DNA from: a virus
DNA length: 29,068 nucleotides
IMG/VR virus record: IMGVR_UViG_3300042535_000048
Span: 1 to 29,068 of that record
Direction: 5' to 3' (one strand)
Each line of letters starts with the position of its first letter. Within the stretch, counting starts at the first letter, position 1. Below the pieces are notes generated by a model. It saw nothing but the letters and a program-made list of their open reading frames with translations. It did not search any database and was not told where the DNA came from. The position numbers and the translations under genes are program-made. Below are positions 1 to 6,111 of this stretch, in pieces.

Positions 1-840
1 ATGGTAATAGAATATAAGAAAGACAGAATTAACTCTAAAGGCAGGGGCCCTAGAGATTTACAACAGAGACACCAAAAACAAGAGTATCCATTACCTCAAC
101 AGGGGGTAGTGGATACTTTTTTAGTTGACGAGCTTAAATCTCATATAGCAGAACTTAAACAAGAACTTACTAAATCAAGAAGTGTTGTTCAAATTCCAGC
201 AGTTTTAGAGTCCACTACAGGTTACTCAGAGGCAGAGTTTGAAATAGAGCTTCTAAAGGCTGTGGACGAGTCCTCATCTAAATTACGTTCTGAATATGAA
301 TCCAAAATAAAACATTTAGAAGAAAAATTATCCCGTGCTAAAGAAGAAGTTCAAATAGTAAGTGAATCTTTTGAATCCTTAACTAAAGCACAAGAAAGGA
401 AGATAAAGGAACTTGAAGCTAACCCATCTAAACTTGATTCTGTAGTTATTGAAGTTGGAAAACTTCGTATAGAGAACGACTCCTTATCCAAAGATAATAT
501 TGCTATAGAAGCTCGTAATAAAGTTTTATTTTCCGAACAATTAACATTAAAACATGAACTTGAACTGTTAAAAACAAAAATTTCTGGCCAAGAGGAAGTA
601 ATAAAATCTAAAGATTTAATGATTGAAACTTTAAAAAACATCCAAGTAGTTTATAAGGGTGGAGAAGAGGTAATATCCACTGACCCTGAGAGGCCCCAAA
701 TGGAAACTACTTATGTAGATCCATCAGTGTCAAATAAAATGGAGTCATTTATTGAAGTTAAGGATGTTGAAACAGAGACTGAGAAGGTTAACATGAACGA
801 CAAGGTCTCGAAATTAAAAGATTTATTAGGGAGGAAGTAA
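1..840 (+). CDS. Coiled-coil protein next to an actin-like ATPase (function unknown)
   Basis: 279 residues if the ATG at the window edge is the true start; no upstream sequence is available to show a ribosome binding site, so the gene could begin earlier. Residues 1-40 are basic and Pro/Gln-rich. Residues about 45-215 are rich in Glu, Lys and Leu with heptad-like spacing and read as long coiled coils. A disordered acidic stretch (about 225-265) is followed by a short C-terminal basic/hydrophobic helix (VSKLKDLLGRK). The gene ends one base before the start of the actin-like gene, and the ribosome binding site of that gene (829-835) lies inside this one, so the two are probably co-translated. 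ParR-type adaptors of ParM filaments use a C-terminal helix to contact the filament; a similar role here is inference only. A coiled-coil virion or scaffold-like protein is the alternative. Confidence 0.75.
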   Translation: MVIEYKKDRINSKGRGPRDLQQRHQKQEYPLPQQGVVDTFLVDELKSHIAELKQELTKSRSVVQIPAVLESTTGYSEAEFEIELLKAVDESSSKLRSEYESKIKHLEEKLSRAKEEVQIVSESFESLTKAQERKIKELEANPSKLDSVVIEVGKLRIENDSLSKDNIAIEARNKVLFSEQLTLKHELELLKTKISGQEEVIKSKDLMIETLKNIQVVYKGGEEVISTDPERPQMETTYVDPSVSNKMESFIEVKDVETETEKVNMNDKVSKLKDLLGRK

Positions 841-841
841 T

Positions 842-1840
842 ATGAGTAATAAAGTATTAGGAGTCGATACTGGAACAAATTCACTTTGCGTCGGTTATTT
901 AGATGAAGATGGTTCTCCAAAATTTAAATTAGAACGTAATGCTTTTTTTCGTATCACCCCAAAATCAGACGTTAATAAACAAGCCATTAGGGGCTCATTG
1001 GAAAAAAGAGGTTGTAATTTTATTGTAGAAGGTGATGACCTGATTGTTGTAGGAGAGCAAAGTTTACATATTGCAATGGAGCGTAATCAAGTGTCAAGTC
1101 GCCCAATGGCGAAAGGTGTAATTTCACCAAAAGACAAAAGCAACCTTCCTATGCTTAAACTTCTTCTATCAAGTTTAATTGGTAAGGGGGATGGCGACAC
1201 CCCCTTAGTTTACGGAATCCCAGGATCGCCCGTAGACGGATCATTTAATGTTGAATACCATAACTCTATTCTGGAAATGTTTTTTAAAGAGCAGGGATTT
1301 GCACCTTCTCCTATAAATGAAGCTTTTGCTATTGCTTTAAGTGAGTTGATAGATCATAACCTCACAGGGATGAGCGTGTCGATGGGTGCAGGCATGTGTA
1401 ACGTTTCAATTATTCACCAAGGTGAGCCTTTGGCAGAGTTCGCAATTTTACGCTCTGGTGATGCTGTTGACCAGCTTGTAGCTGAGGCACTCGACATATC
1501 ACCCTCACTCGTTCAGCTTGAGAAAGAGGCTGGTATCGATTTATACAACCCTTCTAATAAGATAGTAGAAGCTGTGTCAGTTTATTATGCCTCAGTTCTT
1601 AATTACATTATGAAGACTATAGCCTATGAACTTAAACTTAGAGAAAAGACTCTTCCTATTTTTAGAGAGCCTATGCCTATAGTAGTATCTGGCGGGTTAA
1701 CTTTGGCTGAAGGGTTTGTTCGTATGTTTGAAGAAAAATTGGCAGGAGTTTCACTACCTATGAAAATAAAAGAAGTCAGAAGAGTATCTTCGCCTATGAC
1801 TTGTGTAGCAAATGGTGCCCTTTTGGCAGCTCAATTATAA
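842..1840 (+). CDS. Actin-like ATPase (ParM/MreB/FtsA superfamily)
   Basis: 332 residues. Actin-fold signatures occur in order: phosphate-1 loop (LGVDTGTNS, Asp9), a connect-1-like helix (INEAFAIALSE, Glu160), phosphate-2 loop (SMGAGMCNVS, about 180-189) and adenosine loop (IVVSGGLTLAEG, about 280-291). The C-terminal VANGALLAA is typical of the family. Such proteins bind ATP and polymerise to move or position DNA or other cargo; phage and prophage examples are known (for example AlpC). The Asp normally found at the start of the phosphate-2 loop is replaced by Ser/Met, which may affect hydrolysis. A strong AGGGAGGA site precedes the ATG. The upstream coiled-coil gene is a candidate partner. 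The superfamily call is firm; a filament-forming role is inference, and a chaperone-like or reactivase-like member is possible. Confidence 0.85.
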   Translation: MSNKVLGVDTGTNSLCVGYLDEDGSPKFKLERNAFFRITPKSDVNKQAIRGSLEKRGCNFIVEGDDLIVVGEQSLHIAMERNQVSSRPMAKGVISPKDKSNLPMLKLLLSSLIGKGDGDTPLVYGIPGSPVDGSFNVEYHNSILEMFFKEQGFAPSPINEAFAIALSELIDHNLTGMSVSMGAGMCNVSIIHQGEPLAEFAILRSGDAVDQLVAEALDISPSLVQLEKEAGIDLYNPSNKIVEAVSVYYASVLNYIMKTIAYELKLREKTLPIFREPMPIVVSGGLTLAEGFVRMFEEKLAGVSLPMKIKEVRRVSSPMTCVANGALLAAQL

Positions 1841-1851
1841 GGAGTTAATTT

Positions 1852-2304
1852 ATGAGACAAGTTAATAAAGCAGGTGTCGACTTAATAAAAGAGTTTGAAG
1901 GTTTCTTTTCGAAACCGTATTTGTGTCCAGCCAAAATCCCTACTATAGGTTTTGGAAGCACTCATTATGAAGATGGAACTAAAGTGACTCTTAACGATCC
2001 ACCAATTACTATGGAAAGGGCCGAACAACTTACTGCTCACGAACTTTCTACAATAGGGATAGCAGTAGAAAAATTAGTTAAAGTCCCTATTAATGATAAT
2101 CAATTTTCAGCATTATGTTCTTTTGCTTACAATGTCGGAACGGGAAACTTATCAAGTTCCACATTACTTAAGAAACTTAATGCTGTAGACTATCAGGGAG
2201 CCTCAGAGCAGTTCATAAGATGGAATAAGGCTGGAGGTAAGGTTCTTAATGGACTTACCCGTAGGCGCGAAGCAGAGCAAGATTTATTTAGTTTACAAGG
2301 ATAA
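1852..2304 (+). CDS. Endolysin: GH24 (T4/P22-type) lysozyme
   Basis: 150 residues, the usual size of a single-domain phage lysozyme that cleaves the MurNAc-GlcNAc bonds of peptidoglycan. The GH24 catalytic pattern Glu-8x-Asp/Cys-5x-Thr is present as Glu16, Cys25 and Thr31 (from IKEFEGF through PTIGFG), so this is the Cys variant. Further family blocks are QFSALCSFAYNVG, STLLKKLN and the C-terminal LNGLTRRREAEQDLF. There is no signal peptide or N-terminal anchor, so export would need a holin; the two-helix membrane protein directly downstream is the candidate. A GGAG site lies just upstream of the ATG. A virion-associated role is less likely given the free-standing single domain. Confidence 0.93.
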   Translation: MRQVNKAGVDLIKEFEGFFSKPYLCPAKIPTIGFGSTHYEDGTKVTLNDPPITMERAEQLTAHELSTIGIAVEKLVKVPINDNQFSALCSFAYNVGTGNLSSSTLLKKLNAVDYQGASEQFIRWNKAGGKVLNGLTRRREAEQDLFSLQG

Positions 2305-2358
2305 TCAACTACGCAGATGAGAAGCGGAGCGTTTAACTATTTAAAATAGGAGAACGTT

Positions 2359-2655
2359 ATGGACGAACAAGCAGAAGTCTTATCCGTTTTTGGTTTAAAA
2401 TTTTGGGATCTTTGGTTTCAAAAATGTTTTAGAAATGTAGCATCATTAAAGTGTCAATGGTTAGTGGCTTTATATATTCCAATAATTTGGGGAATGTTTA
2501 ACTATCCTCCTGGAGGTAAAGAGCCTTGGATTTCAGCAGTAGTAGGTTTAGGATTTTTAGGTGGTGGTTTTTTAACTTTGGCACTAGGAAGAATAGCTGC
2601 TAATACAAGTTTAACTAAGGATGATGATCCTGCAGTATTAAACACAGATAAATAA
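2359..2655 (+). CDS. Small two-helix membrane protein, candidate holin
   Basis: 98 residues. Hydrophobic segments at about 33-48 (QWLVALYIPIIWGMF) and 57-77 (Gly-rich, VVGLGFLGGGFLTLALG) flank a short loop containing PPGGKEP; the C-terminal 15 residues are polar and charged. Size, topology and position directly after the lysozyme fit a class II-like holin, which would make inner-membrane holes to release the lysozyme. No holin-specific motif is recognised, so the role is inferred from context. The ribosome binding site is AGGAG. An unrelated small phage membrane protein is the alternative. Confidence 0.6.
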   Translation: MDEQAEVLSVFGLKFWDLWFQKCFRNVASLKCQWLVALYIPIIWGMFNYPPGGKEPWISAVVGLGFLGGGFLTLALGRIAANTSLTKDDDPAVLNTDK

Positions 2656-2678
2656 TTAATTATTAAGGAGATTTTATT

Positions 2679-2891
2679 ATGGAGAGAGTATTAGGAAAAG
2701 TAAAATGGTTTTCACCAGAACGTGGCTACGGTTTCGTGACAGTAGATGGAAATGATACAATAGAGTATTTTATTCACTTTACTTCTATCAAGATGGAAGG
2801 ATACAAGACTTTAAAAGCTGATCAAAAGGTTTCCTTTGTGCTTGTAGAAAAAGAAAAAGGTATTCAAGCAACAGACGTTGAATTAGCTTAA
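2679..2891 (+). CDS. Cold-shock domain protein (CspA family)
   Basis: 70 residues, the standard length of a CspA-type protein: a five-stranded OB-fold that binds single-stranded RNA and DNA. The N-terminal GKVKWFSPERGYGFVTV carries the RNP1 motif (GYGFV, residues 16-20), and EYFIHFTSI carries RNP2 (about 29-37). The remaining strands (KVSFVLVEKEKG, QATDVEL) match the family. The basic and aromatic RNA-contact residues (Lys9, Trp10, Phe11, Tyr17, Phe19, Phe31, His33, Phe34) are present. It sits between the lysis genes and the histone-like gene with short spacers and AAGGAG upstream. A role in mRNA structure melting or regulation during infection is inferred from the family. Confidence 0.95.
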   Translation: MERVLGKVKWFSPERGYGFVTVDGNDTIEYFIHFTSIKMEGYKTLKADQKVSFVLVEKEKGIQATDVELA

Positions 2892-2914
2892 TTAAAATTT
2901 AAAGGAGATTTGTT

Positions 2915-3139
2915 ATGACTAAAGATGAAATGTTAGAAGATATGAAAGATGTCGATCAGGAAAATAGTTTGCAATATAAACTTATTGGTATGCAGCAAGA
3001 AATTTTAGAGATGGAAAAAGATGCCATTAAAACTGATCAAGGTAATAAAGCTGCTGGAACTCGACTAAGAAAGGGTATGCAGAAAATTATAGATTTGGCT
3101 AAGGAAGTTCGCAAAGAAGTATTGTTGAAGAGGAATTAA
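2915..3139 (+). CDS. Histone H1-like (Hc1 family) DNA-binding protein
   Basis: 74 residues. The N-terminal half is acidic and helical. The C-terminal half contains QGNKAAGTRLRKGMQKI, then LAKEVRKEVLLKR (about 42-73), which matches the conserved GNKAA-x-R-x-R core and K-L-x-K-x-x-RKE helix of Hc1 histone H1-like proteins known from Chlamydia and Bacteroidota. Those proteins bind and compact DNA. This copy lacks the long Lys/Ala-rich tail of the chlamydial protein and keeps only the core domain. It follows the cold-shock gene, with AAGGAG upstream. The family call rests on recognised motif similarity; its action on phage or host DNA is inference. Confidence 0.75.
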   Translation: MTKDEMLEDMKDVDQENSLQYKLIGMQQEILEMEKDAIKTDQGNKAAGTRLRKGMQKIIDLAKEVRKEVLLKRN

Positions 3140-3151
3140 TTATTTTATCCA

Positions 3152-3189
3152 GGCAGTTTAAAAAAATTAAGCCTTTAACTGCCGGGCTT
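3152..3189 (+). promoter_or_regulatory. Two mutually exclusive intergenic hairpins
   Basis: In the 68-base gap before the next gene, GGCAGTT (3152-3158) can pair with AACTGCC (3177-3183). Alternatively AAGCC (3169-3173) can pair with GGCTT (3185-3189). The two stems share bases and cannot form together. No long T run follows, so a classic terminator is unlikely. It may be a weak terminator, an mRNA processing or stability element, or coincidence. Confidence 0.35.
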
Positions 3190-3207
3190 TAGAAAGGAGA
3201 GTAAAAT

Positions 3208-3954
3208 ATGTTTAAAAATAACTTTATAGTTGCAATTAAGAATAAAGGCAATATCTTAAGAGAAAGAGATGGGGTAGTATCATTACCTTTTAGTTCAGAC
3301 TACTCCATTTTACTTAAGAATGAGGATTCTAAAAAAGCTATAGTAAAAGTATCTATAGATGGTCAAGATGTATTAGATGGTAATTCCTTAATAGTAGTTC
3401 CAGGATCACCTTTGGACCTTAAAGGTTTTATGAAAGGATCTACCGTTAAGAATCGTTTTAGGTTTATTGAAAAGACTAAACAGATATCTAATTACCGAGG
3501 AGATAGAATAGAAGATGGTATAGTTAGGGTTGAGTTTAGATATGAAAAGGCTATTCCAGATATTACTTGGACACCAGCCATTTATCCTACATGGCCAAAT
3601 AATTATCCAGTAGTATACAATGATTGTCCTTATGATAATCAGGCAAGCTTTACTTATAGTTCTTGTGTTAATTCATCTACTTTAAAAAGCAGTAATAATA
3701 TTTTTTCGGCCCAAAATGTAGATGGTATAACTGTTAAAGGAGCCGAGACCAGACAAGATTTTACTGTAGGTAGTGTTAATACATTAGAAAAAAATTCTTA
3801 TGTTATGACTTTATACTTGACAGGAAGGACATATCATGATATGATAGTGAAAAAGCCATTAATAACTAAGGATAAGCTTAAATGTTCCACTTGTGGTGTA
3901 AGATCTAAATCTCATGCAAAGTTCTGTAGTAATTGTGGGACTTTTTTGGAGTAA
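3208..3954 (+). CDS. Phage protein with C-terminal zinc ribbon, probable virion-associated
   Basis: 248 residues. The N-terminal about 115 residues form a beta-rich domain (FIVAIKNKGNILRERDG, VVSLPFSSDYSILLKN, VSIDGQDVLDG, then DRIEDGIVRVEFRYEK) that I recognise as a recurring phage domain of unknown function. The middle (about 120-220) is Thr/Ser/Asn/Tyr-rich. The C-terminus is a zinc ribbon with Cys226, Cys229, Cys240 and Cys243 (CSTCG and CSNCG). AAAGGAGAG precedes the ATG. The architecture suggests a structural or host-contact protein with a zinc-stabilised tail, but no function can be given. The gap upstream carries the alternative hairpins. Confidence 0.7.
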   Translation: MFKNNFIVAIKNKGNILRERDGVVSLPFSSDYSILLKNEDSKKAIVKVSIDGQDVLDGNSLIVVPGSPLDLKGFMKGSTVKNRFRFIEKTKQISNYRGDRIEDGIVRVEFRYEKAIPDITWTPAIYPTWPNNYPVVYNDCPYDNQASFTYSSCVNSSTLKSSNNIFSAQNVDGITVKGAETRQDFTVGSVNTLEKNSYVMTLYLTGRTYHDMIVKKPLITKDKLKCSTCGVRSKSHAKFCSNCGTFLE

Positions 3955-3957
3955 ATC

Positions 3958-4383
3958 ATGCTTGTAGCTGAAGTAGTTATTAGAAAGAGTTACATAGAAG
4001 ATAAAATTAAGGACATAAAGAATTATCTTGCTATTGTAAAGGATTGTAATATTCCTGATGAAAAAAGAATTAATATTTATTCTGAAGGTATGAATTTTCT
4101 TTTTTTATTATATGATGATTTACAATCTTACAAATTATCATTAAGACGATCTAATGATAGTAACACGATACAAATAGGAAAAACAGTTTTAAAAGTATCC
4201 GAGGCTTTAGCTATTTTTAATACGTTTGAAAATAAAATAAAAGTTTTAGATTCAGCTATAGATAATTGCGATCCTGGTATTAATTTATTTGAACTTATTA
4301 AACAGCGTGATAAGACTTTAGAGGAGCAGCTAATGATGCTATCAAGTATTAAAAAAAGTGATTGGTCTACAAATGTTGAATAA
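3958..4383 (+). CDS. Hypothetical helical protein
   Basis: 141 residues, not recognised. The composition suggests an all-alpha fold, with charged helices at about 1-30, 40-65 and 75-140, and no cysteine motif, membrane segment or catalytic signature. The start is supported by GGAG at 3948-3951 inside the end of the preceding gene, with 6-base spacing to the ATG. Its end overlaps the start of the downstream HNH gene. Codon use is very AT-rich, like its neighbours from 3.2 to 5.3 kb. The size and acidic/basic mix would fit a small virion chaperone or regulator, but nothing in the sequence decides this. Confidence 0.65.
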   Translation: MLVAEVVIRKSYIEDKIKDIKNYLAIVKDCNIPDEKRINIYSEGMNFLFLLYDDLQSYKLSLRRSNDSNTIQIGKTVLKVSEALAIFNTFENKIKVLDSAIDNCDPGINLFELIKQRDKTLEEQLMMLSSIKKSDWSTNVE

Positions 4384-4672
4384 AAAAATAAAAAAGAAAG
4401 TTAAGAAAGTAATTAAACCTAAAAGGGTTGTTAATAAAAAAATAAAACCCTCTAAAGAAGAGTATGCTAAATTATTACAGCACCCTAAGTGGCAGAAGAA
4501 GAGATTAAAGATTATGGAACGTGATAAGTGGATGTGTAGAAAATGTAAGAATACAGAGTCAACTTTACATGTTCATCATCTAAGGTATACATCGTATTAT
4601 CCTTGGCAAGAAAAAGATGTTAATTTGGTTACATATTGTAATTCTTGTCATTTTAAAACACATAAGAATTAA
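4373..4672 (+). CDS. Small HNH endonuclease
   Basis: 99 residues from the ATG at 4373; an upstream in-frame GTG at 4358 would add five residues, and neither start has a clear ribosome binding site. The N-terminal 30 residues are extremely Lys-rich and suit DNA binding. The HNH core follows: LKIMERDKWMCRKC (first CxxC), LHVHHLRY (HH), Asn in VNLVTYC, and CNSCHFKTH (second CxxC and final His). These proteins use a beta-beta-alpha metal finger to nick or cut DNA, as homing enzymes or in phage packaging. It overlaps the preceding gene by 11 bases. It lies away from the terminase, so a packaging role is not implied; a selfish or accessory nuclease is more likely. Confidence 0.88.
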   Translation: MLNKKIKKKVKKVIKPKRVVNKKIKPSKEEYAKLLQHPKWQKKRLKIMERDKWMCRKCKNTESTLHVHHLRYTSYYPWQEKDVNLVTYCNSCHFKTHKN

Positions 4673-4691
4673 ATGAAAAGGAAAAGGAATT

Positions 4692-5285
4692 ATGTTAATA
4701 GGAATTTCGGGCAAATCAAGAAATGGGAAGAATGTATCTGGAGAAATACTACAAAAGTATTTGGGACAACTTTATAATACAGAGTTTGTTTTGATGTCTT
4801 ACGCAGATGAGTTAAAGAAAAAGGTTATGATAGACTTTGATTTAACATATGAACAGGCTTATATAGAAAGAGAAATTCCAGACAATAGATATCCTAAAGG
4901 TGATGGAATTTACTGGACACCTAGAGAGATTTTACAATTTATAGGGACTGATGCTTACAGGCATATTGATAATAATTTTTGGGTAAAGAAATTGTTTGAC
5001 AATATTGAAAAAATGTGTTATAGTGATGTGATAATTACTGATGTTAGATTGCCAAATGAAGTAGAGGCCGTTAAGAGTAGAAGTGGTTTTCATATTAGGG
5101 TAGAAAGACCTAATTGTAATATTTTTGTTAATGGTTCAAATCATGCATCAGAAACTTCTTTACTAGAGGAGTATGATTACAAATTAATTAATAATGGTAG
5201 TTTAGAGGATTTAGAAAAAAATATAGTGTATTTCTTAATACCTAAAATCAAAGAGTATTTTGAAAATTCAACTGGAGGAAATTAA
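4692..5285 (+). CDS. Deoxynucleoside monophosphate kinase (T4 gp1-like)
   Basis: 197 residues. The N-terminus LIGISGKSRNGKNVSGE is a P-loop (Gly7 to Lys13) of the phage dNMP-kinase type, and VIITDVRLPNEVEAV (about 116-130) is the hallmark DVR-x-x-NE motif of that family; FHIRVERP follows as in homologues. These enzymes phosphorylate dNMPs to dNDPs to feed phage DNA synthesis in the cytoplasm. In the P-loop, the residues after Gly-Lys are Asn-Val; I expect Asp-Thr or Ser/Thr in relatives, so phosphate binding may differ. Length is normal for the family. The ribosome binding site is AAAGGAAT, and the gene is followed by one with a GGAGG in its last codons. Precise substrate range cannot be read from sequence. 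Confidence 0.87.
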   Translation: MLIGISGKSRNGKNVSGEILQKYLGQLYNTEFVLMSYADELKKKVMIDFDLTYEQAYIEREIPDNRYPKGDGIYWTPREILQFIGTDAYRHIDNNFWVKKLFDNIEKMCYSDVIITDVRLPNEVEAVKSRSGFHIRVERPNCNIFVNGSNHASETSLLEEYDYKLINNGSLEDLEKNIVYFLIPKIKEYFENSTGGN

Positions 5286-5286
5286 A

Positions 5287-5715
5287 ATGGCAGCTAAAGA
5301 TATTGTAATTAAAATTGTTCCATCAGAAATTGCTTATACTAATATAAGTAAAAGTAAGAATTATAAGTATGCAAGTATCTCAGTAAAACGTGCAGATGAT
5401 GAGTATATGAATGTTAGTTATGAGTGGTCTGGGGATAAGATTCCAGATTTTGTTTTAGATATGATGAGTTTTATGCAGGCTAATAAAACTGAAGTAGCTT
5501 CTGCTATAGAAACAAACGTTCCGTCTGATGAATATGTTGAGTATATGGAGTCCAAGAAAGGGTTCATGCCTCCGTGGCTTAATAAAAAGAAAGACAAAGA
5601 TGCCCCAGCTGATGAAGAAGATGATGTGGAAGATGATGAAAAAATGTCGCCAGAAGATAAAAAGAAAATGAAAGACAAAATGAAGAAAAAGACGGACGAT
5701 AAAAAGAAAAAATAA
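5287..5715 (+). CDS. Hypothetical protein with highly charged C-terminal tail
   Basis: 142 residues from the ATG at 5287. This start is chosen because GGAGG in CTGGAGGAAATT lies 8-10 bases upstream; an in-frame ATG at 5260 is inside the kinase gene without a good site. Residues 1-70 look like a small alpha/beta domain (IVIKIVPSEIAYTN, YKYASISVKRADDE, VSYEWSG). Residues about 95-142 are low complexity: an acidic block rich in Asp/Glu, then a nearly all Lys/Asp/Met block ending in KKKK. The first nine residues of the longer reading (MKIQLEEIK) overlap the kinase and are not counted. No family is recognised. The tail resembles disordered nucleic-acid- or protein-binding tails. Confidence 0.7.
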   Translation: MAAKDIVIKIVPSEIAYTNISKSKNYKYASISVKRADDEYMNVSYEWSGDKIPDFVLDMMSFMQANKTEVASAIETNVPSDEYVEYMESKKGFMPPWLNKKKDKDAPADEEDDVEDDEKMSPEDKKKMKDKMKKKTDDKKKK

Positions 5716-5750
5716 ATATTAATTTTTATTTCATTTAGGAGGTGATGGAA

Positions 5751-5798
5751 TTGATCTCTTATAAGAAAAAATGTGGCGGTGGTGGTAAAGGTAAGTAA
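5751..5798 (+). CDS. Possible 15-residue basic Gly-rich peptide
   Basis: A TTG at 5751 follows AGGAGG (5737-5742) with an ideal 8-base spacer and opens a 15-codon frame reading MISYKKKCGGGGKGK, ending in TAA just before a terminator hairpin. An in-frame ATG at 5745 is too close to the AGGAGG to be used easily. Such a strong ribosome binding site with no other gene to serve suggests the peptide is translated. The single Cys, Gly run and Lys clusters are unusual. No known family. It could also be a decayed gene remnant. Confidence 0.45.
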   Translation: MISYKKKCGGGGKGK

Positions 5799-5802
5799 AT
5801 TG

Positions 5803-5833
5803 TTAAGGGGGACTATTAATCCCCCTTAATTTA
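5803..5833 (+). terminator. Rho-independent terminator
   Basis: Perfect 9-bp stem TTAAGGGGG (5803-5811) and CCCCCTTAA (5821-5829) around a 9-base loop, followed by TTTAATAAAA. The five G-C pairs at the loop end make it strong, although the T tract is short. It would separate the upstream block from the gene at 5855. Confidence 0.75.
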
Positions 5834-5854
5834 ATAAAACATGGAGGTAATCAA

Positions 5855-6091
5855 ATGCCTATAGACATAGCGGATTACGCATTACCTAAATGGATTAAAA
5901 TAGATACAAGATATCCATTAAGCGCTAATCAGCTTAGTCGCTTTATGAGATATGAGGATTACCCCAGGAATTACCGCGGGGGAGAAGATGGGAAATCATT
6001 TCCTCAAGGAGGATACAATCCAAACCATCAATCTACTCAGGTAGAAAAGATTAATATGTATACAGATGAATTTACTCTTAAGAAAAGATAA
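5855..6091 (+). CDS. Hypothetical small protein
   Basis: 78 residues, not recognised. It is rich in Tyr, Pro, Arg and Asn (RYEDYPRNYRGGEDG, FPQGGYNPNHQ) with little predicted regular structure and no cysteine or membrane segment. GGAGG stands 8-10 bases upstream of the ATG, so translation is well supported. It is the first gene after the terminator at 5.8 kb and precedes the HD-domain gene by 20 bases with an AAAGGAG site between. The composition would fit a minor virion component or an adaptor, but this is only a guess. Confidence 0.65.
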   Translation: MPIDIADYALPKWIKIDTRYPLSANQLSRFMRYEDYPRNYRGGEDGKSFPQGGYNPNHQSTQVEKINMYTDEFTLKKR

Positions 6092-6111
6092 GAATTAAAG
6101 GAGAATTACAA

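Noticed and set aside
2337-2349. CTATT/AATAG inverted repeat before the holin candidate
   Set aside because: Five A/T-rich pairs overlapping the ribosome binding site; too weak to call.
2310-4811. TACGCAGATGAG occurring twice (about 2310 and 4800)
   Set aside because: One copy is intergenic and the other codes within the kinase gene; the flanks do not match, so it is likely coincidence.
5716-5854. tRNA or other structured RNA in the gap
   Set aside because: The only structures are the terminator hairpin and the micropeptide frame; no cloverleaf or T-loop sequence was seen here or in other gaps.
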